DNA of 17,857 nt from SSS58A sp041648155 (GTDB lineage: Bacteria; Krumholzibacteriota; Krumholzibacteriia; Krumholzibacteriales; Krumholzibacteriaceae): assembly GCA_041648155.1 (NCBI GenBank), contig JBAZPL010000035.1:1-17857 (forward strand), written 5' to 3'. The translations under genes were made by a program, and so were the position numbers. Below are positions 7,276 through 15,506 of the stretch, piece by piece (within the stretch, counting starts at the first letter, position 1; every line of letters starts with the position of its first letter). Below the pieces are notes generated by a model. The model saw only the letters and a program-made list of their open reading frames with translations, ran no database searches and had not been told where the DNA came from.

Positions 7276-7659
7276 ATGGAAAACCATCTGGAGCTGCACA
7301 AAGAGGTCAGGGAGAGGGTCGAGACGATCCGGTCGCGCGACCGGCGCTATCACGCCGACGCATACCTCTTCGTCATCGATGTCGTCGAGGCGGTTCTGCT
7401 CGAAATCGTCCGGATGCGCCATATCTCCGGCTCGGAGCTCTGTCGCGGCCTGCGCACGCTGGCAACCGCGCGATTCGGTCCGATGGCGAAAGAGGTTCTC
7501 AACTTCTGGGGCGTTCGCTCGACCGAGGATTTCGGAAATATCGTTTTCAATCTCGTCGACGCGGGGCTGCTGCTCAAGACGGAGCACGACCGCATCGAGG
7601 ATTTTATCGACGTGTACGATTTCGGCGAAGTCTTCGAGCGGAATTATTTCGAGGCGTAG
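7276..7659 (+). CDS. Minf_1886 family protein
   Basis: A 127-residue soluble protein matching the Minf_1886 family, first noted as restricted to Planctomycetes and Verrucomicrobia; its function is unknown. The pattern I recognise is YLFVIDVVEAVL, then HISGSELCRGLR, RFGPMAKEVLNFWGVRSTED, FGNIVFNLVDAGLL and, at the C-terminus, EDFIDVYDFGEVFE. It looks alpha-helical with an acidic tail; no catalytic motif or signal peptide is visible. The ATG at 7276 has GGAG (7266-7269) 6 nt upstream. It lies 32 nt after nadB and 18 nt before the next gene, so the three probably share a transcript, which does not by itself show a link to NAD synthesis. Confidence 0.85.
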   Translation: MENHLELHKEVRERVETIRSRDRRYHADAYLFVIDVVEAVLLEIVRMRHISGSELCRGLRTLATARFGPMAKEVLNFWGVRSTEDFGNIVFNLVDAGLLLKTEHDRIEDFIDVYDFGEVFERNYFEA

Positions 7660-7677
7660 CATCTGCGATCACATGCC

Positions 7678-9936
7678 GTGCAGGCTCAATCCCTCAAAGC
7701 GATCCACGTTTTCTCTCTCGGTTGCTGCGCGATCATCGCTCAGTCGATCTTCATCCGGGAGCTGATGCCGCTCTTCACCGGGACCGAGTTCGTCGTCGGC
7801 GCGCTCCTCGCCTTCTGGCTTTTCTGGGTAGGCGCCGGCGCCCTGCTCGGGGGACGCGCCGGGGAGGCGAAACGGATCCCGACCTTTCGGCTGTTCGTGG
7901 GGCTTGCCGTTCTTTGCGCGGTTATTCTGCCGGGCACGGTCGTCGCGATCCGGCTCGGCAGGGGGATGCTCGCGCAGCCGCCCGGCGCGTTGCCGTCCCC
8001 GGGGAGCGCGCTCGTCTTTTCCTTTCTCGTCACCGCTCCGTTCGGATACGCCTATGGCGTGATGTACAACGTCGCGTGCGTCCTCTGGAAGGAGCGGGTG
8101 GGGGGCATGCGCGGCGGAATAGCACGGGTGTATGTTTGGGAAGCGGCCGGATCCGTGTTCGGCGCGGTCATCTTTTCATTCGCCCTCGTGGAGATAGTCT
8201 CGCAGTTCCAGGCGGCTCTGGTCGCCGCCGGCCTCCTCGTCATGATGACGATGCTTTCTCTCGCGAAGAGCTCTCCGAGCCGCGTGAGGACGGCGGCGGT
8301 GCTCGCATGCGTATTCCTGATTGCGGCCGTTTCGCCGTCGATCGATCGGAGAAGCGTCCAAGCGATGTATCCCGGCTACCGGGTCGAGGAATATTTTTCG
8401 TCCCGATACGGCGAAATCACGGTGACGGAGCGGGAGGGTCTGAGATCCGTTTTCTCGGGAGGCGGAAGGATCTTCTCGTATCCGGAGCCCGAGAGATGCG
8501 AGGAGATGATCCATATTCCGCTTCTCCTGTGCGCGGAGCCTCGATCCATTCTCCTCATCGGAAGCTCTCTCGGGGGGGGATTGGCCGAGGCGCTCAAGCA
8601 TCCATCCGTGGAGGGAATCGATTGCGTCGAGCTCGACGGAAGTCTTTTCAGGACCGGCGAAGGGGTCGGCGGCCGGGGATACGCGGAGCCGCCGGAATCT
8701 CGTGCGAAGGGTGGAAAGGGGGAAGCCGGTGAACGGCGCGTGCGGTTGATCGTCGCGGACGGGAGGTTTCTCGTTGCGCGCGCGGGCGAGCGCTACGATT
8801 GCGTCATCCTGAACTCTCCCCCTCCCGTGAATCTGCAATGGAACAGATTCTACACGCGGGAGTTCTTCGAAGCCGTTCGGAAAACGCTTCGTCCGGGCGG
8901 CGTGTTCGCCTTTACGCATCCCTCCTCGGAGAATATGCTCACCGGCGAGCAGGCGACGGTTCTGAGGATTCTCGAGCGTACGCTCGAGAGTGTCTTCAGC
9001 CATGTCCGCGTCCTGCCGGGCTCGACCGCGCACTTCATCGCCAGTGAATCGGAGATCGATCCGGCGGCGATACTGCCTCGTTTCCGCACCCGGGGCATCG
9101 AAGCCCCCTTCGTGAGCGAGGACTATCTTCCGTTCAGATTGACGGAGGAGCGTCTGGCCGGATTGCGGTCGGGCCTCGATCGTGCGGGGAATCCGCCCGT
9201 CAACACCGATGCGAAGCCGGCGCTTCCGCTCCACGAGCTGCTTCTCGAGGGGAGCAGAACGGGATCGCGATTCATGTCCGTATTCAGGGCGATATTCCGT
9301 ATTCCGCCGTTCATGATCGGGGCGGCGTTCATGTTTCTGCTCCTTGCGCTTTTCAGCCTCGCGCGGTTCGGTCCGTGCGCGCGGAAGGGAGTACGCGCGG
9401 CGCTCGCCGTATGGAGCGTCGGGCTCGGGAGCTTTCTGCTCCAGGTTCTCGTTCTCCTCTCGTACCAATCGTTCTCGGGGATGCTCTATGAAGGCATCGT
9501 GCTTCTCACGGCGCTGTTTATGGCGGGCGCGGCCGGCGGCGCGTTCGCGACGGTGAAGCACGAGCTATGGGGAAAGGGCGCGCTCAAAACGATACATCTC
9601 GGATTCATCCTCCTCGCGGCGGCTCCGGTGCTCTGGGCGGCGCTGCTCAGAAGCTTCAGCATCTCATCCGCCTCCGGCTCGCTGCCCTTTTTTGCGATTG
9701 CGGGATGCGCGGGGTTGTTGACGGGATCGTACTACGGAATCGTCGTCCGGACTGCGTTTTCCGACGGGGGAGGGTATGCCCCGGCGGCCTTCTACGCGTG
9801 GGATGTGTTCGGAGCATGCGTCGGAGGATTGCTCGGGGGGATGCTCCTGTTCCCGGCGATCGGAATTGCGGGCACGGCGCTCTGCATCGCGCTCATGCAT
9901 GTCTTTGCGCTCGCGCTGATCGCGGGGCGATGGTGA
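7678..9936 (+). CDS. Membrane protein with central spermidine-synthase-like domain
   Basis: A 752-residue protein in three parts: about 6-7 membrane segments (about 10-218), a soluble Rossmann domain of the spermidine synthase/methyltransferase type (about 235-520), and about 7 more membrane segments (about 545-748). The central domain shows ILLIGSSLGGGLAEALKHP (291-309) followed by VELD (317-320), VADGRF (359-364), YDCVILNSPPP (373-383), NRFYTREFFEAV (389-400) and PVNTDAKP (507-514). True polyamine synthases have GGGDGG and DSxDP, whereas here these read GSSLGGG and NSPPP. Aminopropyl transfer is therefore doubtful and another SAM-type ligand or reaction is likely. A charged, glycine-rich insert lies at about 325-352. 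The start is GTG at 7678, the first start in frame after a stop, and has no clear ribosome site. The gene ends 10 nt from a convergent gene. Confidence 0.8.
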   Translation: MQAQSLKAIHVFSLGCCAIIAQSIFIRELMPLFTGTEFVVGALLAFWLFWVGAGALLGGRAGEAKRIPTFRLFVGLAVLCAVILPGTVVAIRLGRGMLAQPPGALPSPGSALVFSFLVTAPFGYAYGVMYNVACVLWKERVGGMRGGIARVYVWEAAGSVFGAVIFSFALVEIVSQFQAALVAAGLLVMMTMLSLAKSSPSRVRTAAVLACVFLIAAVSPSIDRRSVQAMYPGYRVEEYFSSRYGEITVTEREGLRSVFSGGGRIFSYPEPERCEEMIHIPLLLCAEPRSILLIGSSLGGGLAEALKHPSVEGIDCVELDGSLFRTGEGVGGRGYAEPPESRAKGGKGEAGERRVRLIVADGRFLVARAGERYDCVILNSPPPVNLQWNRFYTREFFEAVRKTLRPGGVFAFTHPSSENMLTGEQATVLRILERTLESVFSHVRVLPGSTAHFIASESEIDPAAILPRFRTRGIEAPFVSEDYLPFRLTEERLAGLRSGLDRAGNPPVNTDAKPALPLHELLLEGSRTGSRFMSVFRAIFRIPPFMIGAAFMFLLLALFSLARFGPCARKGVRAALAVWSVGLGSFLLQVLVLLSYQSFSGMLYEGIVLLTALFMAGAAGGAFATVKHELWGKGALKTIHLGFILLAAAPVLWAALLRSFSISSASGSLPFFAIAGCAGLLTGSYYGIVVRTAFSDGGGYAPAAFYAWDVFGACVGGLLGGMLLFPAIGIAGTALCIALMHVFALALIAGRW

Positions 9937-9946
9937 GACCGGCTCC

Positions 9947-11494
9947 CTATTTGCGCAGGCCGAGCTCTCTCTCCGAAAAAACGTCCGCCGTGAACGACTC
10001 TATCTTCGTTCCCTTTTCCCTCCACGCGCCTTCGGGAAGACCCGCCTTGGCGCACGTTTGGGCGAGAAACGTCTCGCGGTCCCATCCCCATTCGGTCGGT
10101 ACCTGGGGCAGGAGAACGCCCCGGTTCGAGCCGCGCGACACGATGAGCCCATGCGTGCCGACGACGACCGTGGAGGGGTCGCGGACCTCGGACAGAGGGC
10201 TCAAGACGGAGATCTCGATCTCGATGTCCGAAATCTCCTCCGTCCGCACCGGACTGAACCGATAATCGCCGAACGCGGCGGTTTTCGCCATCTCCTCGAT
10301 CGTCGCGGCAAGAGGTTTTATCGCCTCGATATATCCGATACAGCCGCGAAGCCGGCCGGCCTTTTTGAGGGTCACGAAGGCTCCCCGCGGCTCCCGCATG
10401 ATGGGCGAGGGGGAAGGCGCGATCGTGAGCTTTTTGCCCCGGCATTCGGCCTCGATCACGCTTCGCGCGAGCTTGAGGAGGAATACCTTGTCGTCCCTCG
10501 TGAGCTTGGAAGCGGCCATGGGCTTGGATGCTTTCGATCCTTTCGATTCGTGCGATCCCTGCTTCTCCTTCACCATGGCCGCGGAGAGGTAACCGACCAC
10601 GCTGCTCCGGTCCCCCGTCACATCACCTGAGTTCGCGTACTTGAGAACCACGCACTTCGTCGCGCCGAGCGACCGGGCGGCTATCATCGCCGAAACGACC
10701 GGACCGCCGCCGCATGCCTCGACGGACTTCGATGCAAGGGCTCTGAGGAGCCCCGCGGGATCGAAAAGCGTAAGCCGTTTCTGGAAATCCCCGTCGAGCT
10801 CTCTCGCCTTTTCAGCGTCGTGGAAGTGCGAGAGGTCGGTGCTCGCGACGATGAGAACGTTTGTGCCCCGGAGCGCCTCGCCGAGGGCCTTGCCCAGAGC
10901 CTCAGCGACCGGAGCGCTCTGGTCTCCCATGACGATCGGTACGAGCTTGAAATCGCCCAGGGCGACCTGAAGGAACGGAAGCTGAACCTCGAGTGAGTGC
11001 TCGCCGCGCTGAAACGCCCCGGTTTCATGCCCCTTCGCGTCGAATCGGACGAGATCGCTTTTGGAAACGATGAGCTTCGCGAGCTCGACGTCGACCGGGA
11101 TATCGCCGAGCGGCGTCCGGTAGGCCGTTCCCGAAAAGACCGACGCATGGGAGAAATACTCCGTATGGCTCGGGCTGATGACGACGACCGCGTCGTATGC
11201 GCGACCCGCCACGAGCTTGTAGCCGTACGCCGCGACCTGTCCCGAATACGGGTAGCCCGCGTGCGGGGAAACGATCGCGATCGTTTCGTCGCCGGGCGCG
11301 GGCGGCCGCGCCGCGTCCAGGTAGCCGAGGATCTCTTTCTTCAGCGCCGCGGGATCCGCCGTGTAAAACTGTCCGGCCACCGCCGGTTTACGCACCGTAT
11401 GGTCCATGTCACTCACGTCCTTCTGCGCGGCCGCCGCGGATCCGAGGACCGCGGCGCCGAGCGCGATGAAGCAGAACGCACGGCAGAATATCAT
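9947..11494 (-). CDS. amrB: Fused Memo-AMMECR1 protein (AmmeMemoRadiSam proteins B and A), exported
   Basis: A 515-residue fusion. Residues 1-23 look like a Sec signal peptide ending AAA-AQ. Residues about 35-307 are a Memo domain (LigB-like dioxygenase fold). The metal-site residues known from human MEMO1 all have counterparts: His78 (SPHAGY), His110 (SPSHTEYF), His223 (DLSHFH) and Cys261 (ACGGGP). A Ser/Lys-rich linker (about 308-330) leads to an AMMECR1 domain (about 331-510) with the signature LRGCIG (382-387) and PTEWGWD (466-472). The start at 11494 is fixed by AGGAGG (11502-11507), 7 nt away, and by the signal peptide. It begins 2 nt after the radical SAM stop. The AmmeMemoRadiSam function is unknown to me; Memo can bind iron or copper. 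The protein is the amrB-amrA fusion; the symbol given covers its first part. Confidence 0.9.
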   Translation of the reverse strand: MIFCRAFCFIALGAAVLGSAAAAQKDVSDMDHTVRKPAVAGQFYTADPAALKKEILGYLDAARPPAPGDETIAIVSPHAGYPYSGQVAAYGYKLVAGRAYDAVVVISPSHTEYFSHASVFSGTAYRTPLGDIPVDVELAKLIVSKSDLVRFDAKGHETGAFQRGEHSLEVQLPFLQVALGDFKLVPIVMGDQSAPVAEALGKALGEALRGTNVLIVASTDLSHFHDAEKARELDGDFQKRLTLFDPAGLLRALASKSVEACGGGPVVSAMIAARSLGATKCVVLKYANSGDVTGDRSSVVGYLSAAMVKEKQGSHESKGSKASKPMAASKLTRDDKVFLLKLARSVIEAECRGKKLTIAPSPSPIMREPRGAFVTLKKAGRLRGCIGYIEAIKPLAATIEEMAKTAAFGDYRFSPVRTEEISDIEIEISVLSPLSEVRDPSTVVVGTHGLIVSRGSNRGVLLPQVPTEWGWDRETFLAQTCAKAGLPEGAWREKGTKIESFTADVFSERELGLRK

Positions 11495-11496
11495 GT

Positions 11497-12603
11497 TCAC
11501 GCCTCCTGCCATATTCCGGGGATCGGATGGGCGCAGAAACGGCACGCGCCGTTGCGTATATCGAGACTTTCGATCCGGTATCCGCTCCGCGCGACGATCT
11601 TCCGGGAGCAGTTGGGACAATACGTGCTTTCCGCCCGGTGGCCCGGAACGTTTCCGACGTACACGTACCGGAGCCCTTCCTCACGGCAGGTTTCGTAAGC
11701 GGCATCGAGCGTCGACACGGGCGTCGGAGGGAGGTTTTCCAGGCGATACTGGGGGTAGAATCTCGAAAAGTGGATCGGAACGTCGGGTCCGAGATTTGCG
11801 GCGATCCAGCGCGCCATGTTCCTGATGCCGGCCGCTCCGTCGTTCAAGGTCGGCACGACGAGATACACGAGCTCGAGCCAGATCCTCCGCTCGCGGATCG
11901 CGAGAATCGTATCGAGCACGGGCCGGAGGGACGCGTTGCAGATATCGCGGTAGTATGATTCATCGAAGGCCTTGAGATCTATCTTGATCGCGTCGACGAG
12001 TCCGCAGAGATCGAGGAGAGGCTCCTTGCGTATGTAGCCGTTCGATACGACGACGCTCTTGATATTCCGCTCTCGCGCGAGCTTCGCGATGTCCTGCATG
12101 TATTCGATGAAAATGACGGGTTCGGCGTAGGTGAAGGCGACGGACGGCGCTCGAAGCGAGACCGCCTGATCGACGATACGCGCCGGCGGCGTGCGCCGTG
12201 TTTCGATATCTTCGGGCCGCGATTGGGAAATCTGCCAGTTCTGGCAGAATTTGCAGTTGAGGTTGCAGCCGACCGTGGAAAGCGATACGGCCTGCGTCCC
12301 GGGAAGGAAGTGGAAGAACGGTTTCTTCTCGATCGGGTCGAGGTGAAGGGCGCATGGGTGCGCGTAGACGAGGCTGAAGAGCACGCCGGCGCGGTTCTCG
12401 CGAACCTTGCAATGGCCGCGCTCGCCATTTCCGATGATGCATTCTCGGGGACACAGCAAGCATCGGACCCGATTCCCGCCGGTCTTTTCGTAGTATCTCG
12501 CCTCGACGGGATTCGACGGCGATTCGCGATCGAAGGGAGGATTGACGGCCGCGGCGGCGATTATGGCCGCCGAGCCTTTCATGAACGCACGCCGCGTGAT
12601 CAT
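11497..12603 (-). CDS. amrS: AmmeMemoRadiSam system radical SAM enzyme with Tat signal
   Basis: A 368-residue radical SAM protein. The N-terminus TRRAFMKG (3-10) followed by an Ala-rich hydrophobic core is a twin-arginine signal, so the folded, cluster-loaded enzyme is probably exported. Next come four Cys (48, 51, 55, 65) in a CLLCPREC...C arrangement as in pyruvate-formate-lyase-activase-like proteins. The SAM cluster motif is CNLNCKFC (113, 117, 120). The C-terminus has two CxxC pairs (329/332 and 354/357), likely a zinc ribbon, ending HPIPGIW. This architecture and the adjoining Memo-AMMECR1 gene identify the family. The ATG at 12603 directly abuts the stop of the DUF4340 gene, with GGAG about 8 nt upstream, so translation is probably coupled. 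The substrate is unknown. Confidence 0.92.
   Translation of the reverse strand: MITRRAFMKGSAAIIAAAAVNPPFDRESPSNPVEARYYEKTGGNRVRCLLCPRECIIGNGERGHCKVRENRAGVLFSLVYAHPCALHLDPIEKKPFFHFLPGTQAVSLSTVGCNLNCKFCQNWQISQSRPEDIETRRTPPARIVDQAVSLRAPSVAFTYAEPVIFIEYMQDIAKLARERNIKSVVVSNGYIRKEPLLDLCGLVDAIKIDLKAFDESYYRDICNASLRPVLDTILAIRERRIWLELVYLVVPTLNDGAAGIRNMARWIAANLGPDVPIHFSRFYPQYRLENLPPTPVSTLDAAYETCREEGLRYVYVGNVPGHRAESTYCPNCSRKIVARSGYRIESLDIRNGACRFCAHPIPGIWQEA
11502..11507 (-). promoter_or_regulatory. Ribosome binding site of the Memo-AMMECR1 gene
   Basis: Perfect AGGAGG lying inside the last codons of the radical SAM gene, 7 nt before the ATG at 11494. An in-frame ATG six codons upstream overlaps this site and is unlikely to be used. 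Confidence 0.85.
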
Positions 12604-13932
12604 CTATTTCGCTCCGATCCGTTTGAAGATCGCATCGATCCCGGCGGCGGTGCCTCGCGGGAGAGAGCCGAGGGCGTTCGCCGAGGTCGAGGATCCGATC
12701 TCGGAACCGTCCCCCTGCGCGGCTATCGCAATCCGATCGATCACGTTTCCTCGCGCGTCAGCGAGGATCATGCGGAGCGCGAATCTCTCGAGCCGTGCGT
12801 CGACGGGGAGCGGCTCTTTGAGGATCCGCTCGAAGGACACCGAGTTGAGCTTCCGGATCAGCGCGTTCACCTCGGGCGGCCGTATGGACAACTGCTCCCG
12901 TTCCGGCGCGCGCCATGAGGTTCCCGCTCTCTCGATCACGATCGACGTATCGGGCGTTTCGTACTTGAGCGATTGCACCGAATCCTTGTCGATAAATGCG
13001 AAATCCATCGCGCGCAGATTGCCGGTGCTCCAATCGAAGGGTGCAAGAAACGCCGCCTCGATCGCGACGACCTTATCGAGTCCGGTCCGGACGACATTGA
13101 CGAGATAATCCTTTTTGTTTCCGAAAGCGATGGTCACGGTTCCCTTGCCCTTGGCCAGGACGAGCTCCCCTGCCGGGGATTCGAGGCCGTACGGGGCGAG
13201 CTCTTTCGTATCCTCCCGGACGAATTCGTGGATGACGGCGTCGGTGAGCCGGGAGAGATATGACTCAATTGTAAGCCGGTTCGCCCGAACGTGCGGGGCG
13301 GTGAACCACCAGTATCCCTTTTCCTTCACGAGCAGGGTTCGCTTCGATCCCGCGCGGATCTCCAGCGCGTCGATGGATTGATGGCCTTCCGGGAGAAAAT
13401 TCTTGTCGCGGAGGTGGAAGAGACCCTTGTTCATCACGTTGCGCGTGACCTCGCTCGAAAGGAGCACGCTTCGGGAGCTCCCCAGCCGAAGGTAGCAGTT
13501 CGAGCCGGCCGGCGTTTTGTCGCCGACGAGAAGAGTGTCCGGCGCGGCGCCTCCCGCGCGGCAAATGATCAAGGTCGCGAAGGGTTGTGCGAGTCCGTAG
13601 TCCGCGAAATTGCGCACGTTCTCGAGCTCGGAGCTCCTGCGGCCGGGAACGATCTGGGCTATGAAAGATGAAATTTCGAGCCCCGACCCGGGCGCCTCGA
13701 CCGGAGATACGACCTTCCAGCCGCCCCCTGACCGCGCGACTTCGATTCGCTCCCCCTTCGGATTGATGAGGATGAATCGCTCGACGTCCTCGGGCCGGTA
13801 GCGAAAAAGCTTCGCGCTCAGTTTGCGTTCCGCCACGCTCCGGACGCGATTCTTCTCGTCGATGAGGAAGAAGTAGCCGACGATCGCAACGAGCGCCGCG
13901 AGCAGAATCCATGTCATCGCCTTGAAACTCAT
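12604..13932 (-). CDS. DUF4340 domain protein, partner of GldG-type ABC system
   Basis: A 442-residue protein with one N-terminal membrane segment (about 6-23) and a large, probably periplasmic, region. DUF4340 features are the repeated pattern of a GGWKVVSPVEA-like strand (70-80) followed by ADYGLAQP (110-117), and again LAPYGLESP further on, so the domain appears at least twice. Such proteins normally follow a GldG-type gene. Here it starts 12 nt after it, with GGAGGA just upstream of the ATG. No enzyme motif is seen. A structural or substrate-handling role beside the ABC transporter is inferred from context only. Confidence 0.85.
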   Translation of the reverse strand: MSFKAMTWILLAALVAIVGYFFLIDEKNRVRSVAERKLSAKLFRYRPEDVERFILINPKGERIEVARSGGGWKVVSPVEAPGSGLEISSFIAQIVPGRRSSELENVRNFADYGLAQPFATLIICRAGGAAPDTLLVGDKTPAGSNCYLRLGSSRSVLLSSEVTRNVMNKGLFHLRDKNFLPEGHQSIDALEIRAGSKRTLLVKEKGYWWFTAPHVRANRLTIESYLSRLTDAVIHEFVREDTKELAPYGLESPAGELVLAKGKGTVTIAFGNKKDYLVNVVRTGLDKVVAIEAAFLAPFDWSTGNLRAMDFAFIDKDSVQSLKYETPDTSIVIERAGTSWRAPEREQLSIRPPEVNALIRKLNSVSFERILKEPLPVDARLERFALRMILADARGNVIDRIAIAAQGDGSEIGSSTSANALGSLPRGTAAGIDAIFKRIGAK

Positions 13933-13944
13933 TCGAATCCTCCG

Positions 13945-15504
13945 TCAGGCGGACCGCCGCCGGTAGACGAGCACGAGCACGCCGATGCAGCCGACGATCG
14001 CGGGCAGACCGACGACCGGAAGCCAGAAAACAGTTCGCCCCTGGCGCATGTTCAGGACGACGGGCTGGTTCACCGGATCCTTCGCCCGCACCGCGATGAG
14101 ATCCTCCTCCTCCGCGAGCCATCCAATCGCGTTCAGGATGAGATCCTTGTTGCCCGAGAGACCGAGATACGCGTTGCTCGCGAAATCGCTGTCGCCGAAG
14201 ACGACGATCCGACCGTAGCGCGTCCCGCCGCCTGCCTCGTCGTTTCGGGCCTGCGAGGGAGCGATTTCTTTTTTCGCGACGACGGCGACGCCGAGCGGTC
14301 CGGCCAGATCACGGTCGGGTTCATACTGGGTTTTTCCCTTGAGAACTTCGGTGAGATTCGTTTCCCCGAACGCGGAGACGCCCGTCGAGGCGAGCACCTC
14401 GATCTCGACGAGCGGCGGTTTGTCTTTCGCCACGACGATTGCGCGGACCTGGGGGAAAAAGGACGCGACTTTGAACCCCTCGGTGATCGGGTGATTCCCG
14501 TACTGATTGACGACGGGGGTGAGGTAGTTGCCGGAGATCAGTCTCGCGAAACGGTCCACGACGATGCTTCTGGTGACCTCGATCCCGTAGCCTGCGGCAA
14601 TGCCCTCGAGCTGCGGGACATCGACGAGCGGATCGATGAGAACGAGGACGCTGCCGCCTTCGGACATGAAGCGCTCGATCATTCCCCGTTCGGACGCGTA
14701 GAGGTCCTTTTCGGGGCCCGGAATCAGGAGGATCGTGCAATCGGGAGGGATCGAGTCCCGGAGCGTGATGAGGTTTTTGATCGCGTAGCCTTCGGCTTCG
14801 ACGGAGCTTTTCAGCCCGCTCAGACAGGCCGGCTGCGCGTCGTCGATCGATTTTTCACCGTGGCCGGTGAGACAGTAGATGACCTTCTTCGTATCGCGCG
14901 TCACCTTGAGAATCGCGTTCGTGAGCTTTTCCTCGGTGATCTGGGTAAACTGTTCCTCGTTTCCGCCGCTCTCGGCGACGATCGTTCCATAGCTCCTGAT
15001 CTTGTAGCGCCTCGCCGTAACCGGGTCCTTGTCCGGATCGGTGAATGAATACTTCACGCGCGGATTCTCTCCGGCGTACTCACCGAGAAGGTCGGAGAGC
15101 ACGGTCCTGTCCGGCGCGTCGGCCTTGAAGAAGCAGGTGAAAACGACATCCTTCGCGAGCCGGTCGAGAATCTTCACCGTTTGGGGCGACAGGGAGAATC
15201 GCTTGTTCGCCGTCGAATCGAACGACACGCCGTGTCTTGAGGCGAGCGTCTGCAGAAAGATGAGTATCGCGGCGAAGGCGATGATCGAGACGGCGGCGTT
15301 GATCCCGAAGCGCGTGTTCCGTCTCGAGCCCTCGCTTCGCGCGCCGCGGAGGTTGAGCACCGCCGACGCGGCGACGAACATGATCCCGACGACGAGCGGG
15401 ACGACGGCGAGCCATCTGCTCGAATACAGGATTCCGTAAGTAATTCCTCCGGCGAGGATGAGCACGAGGCCGAGAGGCCCCAGGATTCTCCTGAGCCGTT
15501 CCAT
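13945..15504 (-). CDS. GldG-type ABC transporter auxiliary protein
   Basis: A 519-residue membrane protein of the GldG/ABC_transp_aux type. It has N-terminal membrane segments at about 9-26, 31-50 and 68-86, a large periplasmic domain, and a C-terminal segment at about 493-513 followed by YRRRS. The block SFDSTANKRFSLSPQTVKIL just after the third segment is typical of GldG. CLTGHGEKSIDD and the VLVLIDP region lie in the ThuA/GATase-like part of the domain. It starts 2 nt after the permease stop and is followed by DUF4340, the usual order. In Bacteroidetes GldG takes part in gliding, but homologues are widespread in non-gliding bacteria, and no other gliding gene is present here. Confidence 0.88.
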   Translation of the reverse strand: MERLRRILGPLGLVLILAGGITYGILYSSRWLAVVPLVVGIMFVAASAVLNLRGARSEGSRRNTRFGINAAVSIIAFAAILIFLQTLASRHGVSFDSTANKRFSLSPQTVKILDRLAKDVVFTCFFKADAPDRTVLSDLLGEYAGENPRVKYSFTDPDKDPVTARRYKIRSYGTIVAESGGNEEQFTQITEEKLTNAILKVTRDTKKVIYCLTGHGEKSIDDAQPACLSGLKSSVEAEGYAIKNLITLRDSIPPDCTILLIPGPEKDLYASERGMIERFMSEGGSVLVLIDPLVDVPQLEGIAAGYGIEVTRSIVVDRFARLISGNYLTPVVNQYGNHPITEGFKVASFFPQVRAIVVAKDKPPLVEIEVLASTGVSAFGETNLTEVLKGKTQYEPDRDLAGPLGVAVVAKKEIAPSQARNDEAGGGTRYGRIVVFGDSDFASNAYLGLSGNKDLILNAIGWLAEEEDLIAVRAKDPVNQPVVLNMRQGRTVFWLPVVGLPAIVGCIGVLVLVYRRRSA

Positions 15505-15506
15505 CG

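Noticed and set aside
6969..8732. A 587-codon plus-strand frame spanning nadB, the Minf_1886 gene and the membrane protein
   Set aside because: It runs through three well-supported genes in another frame and has a low-complexity Arg/Ser/Gly composition.
8176..9561. A 461-codon antisense frame inside the spermidine-synthase-like gene
   Set aside because: Very high Arg/Glu content with no motif; the plus-strand gene has membrane segments and family motifs over the same bases.
7678..9936. Functional spermidine synthase (speE)
   Set aside because: Both catalytic acid motifs are changed and there is no neighbouring polyamine gene.
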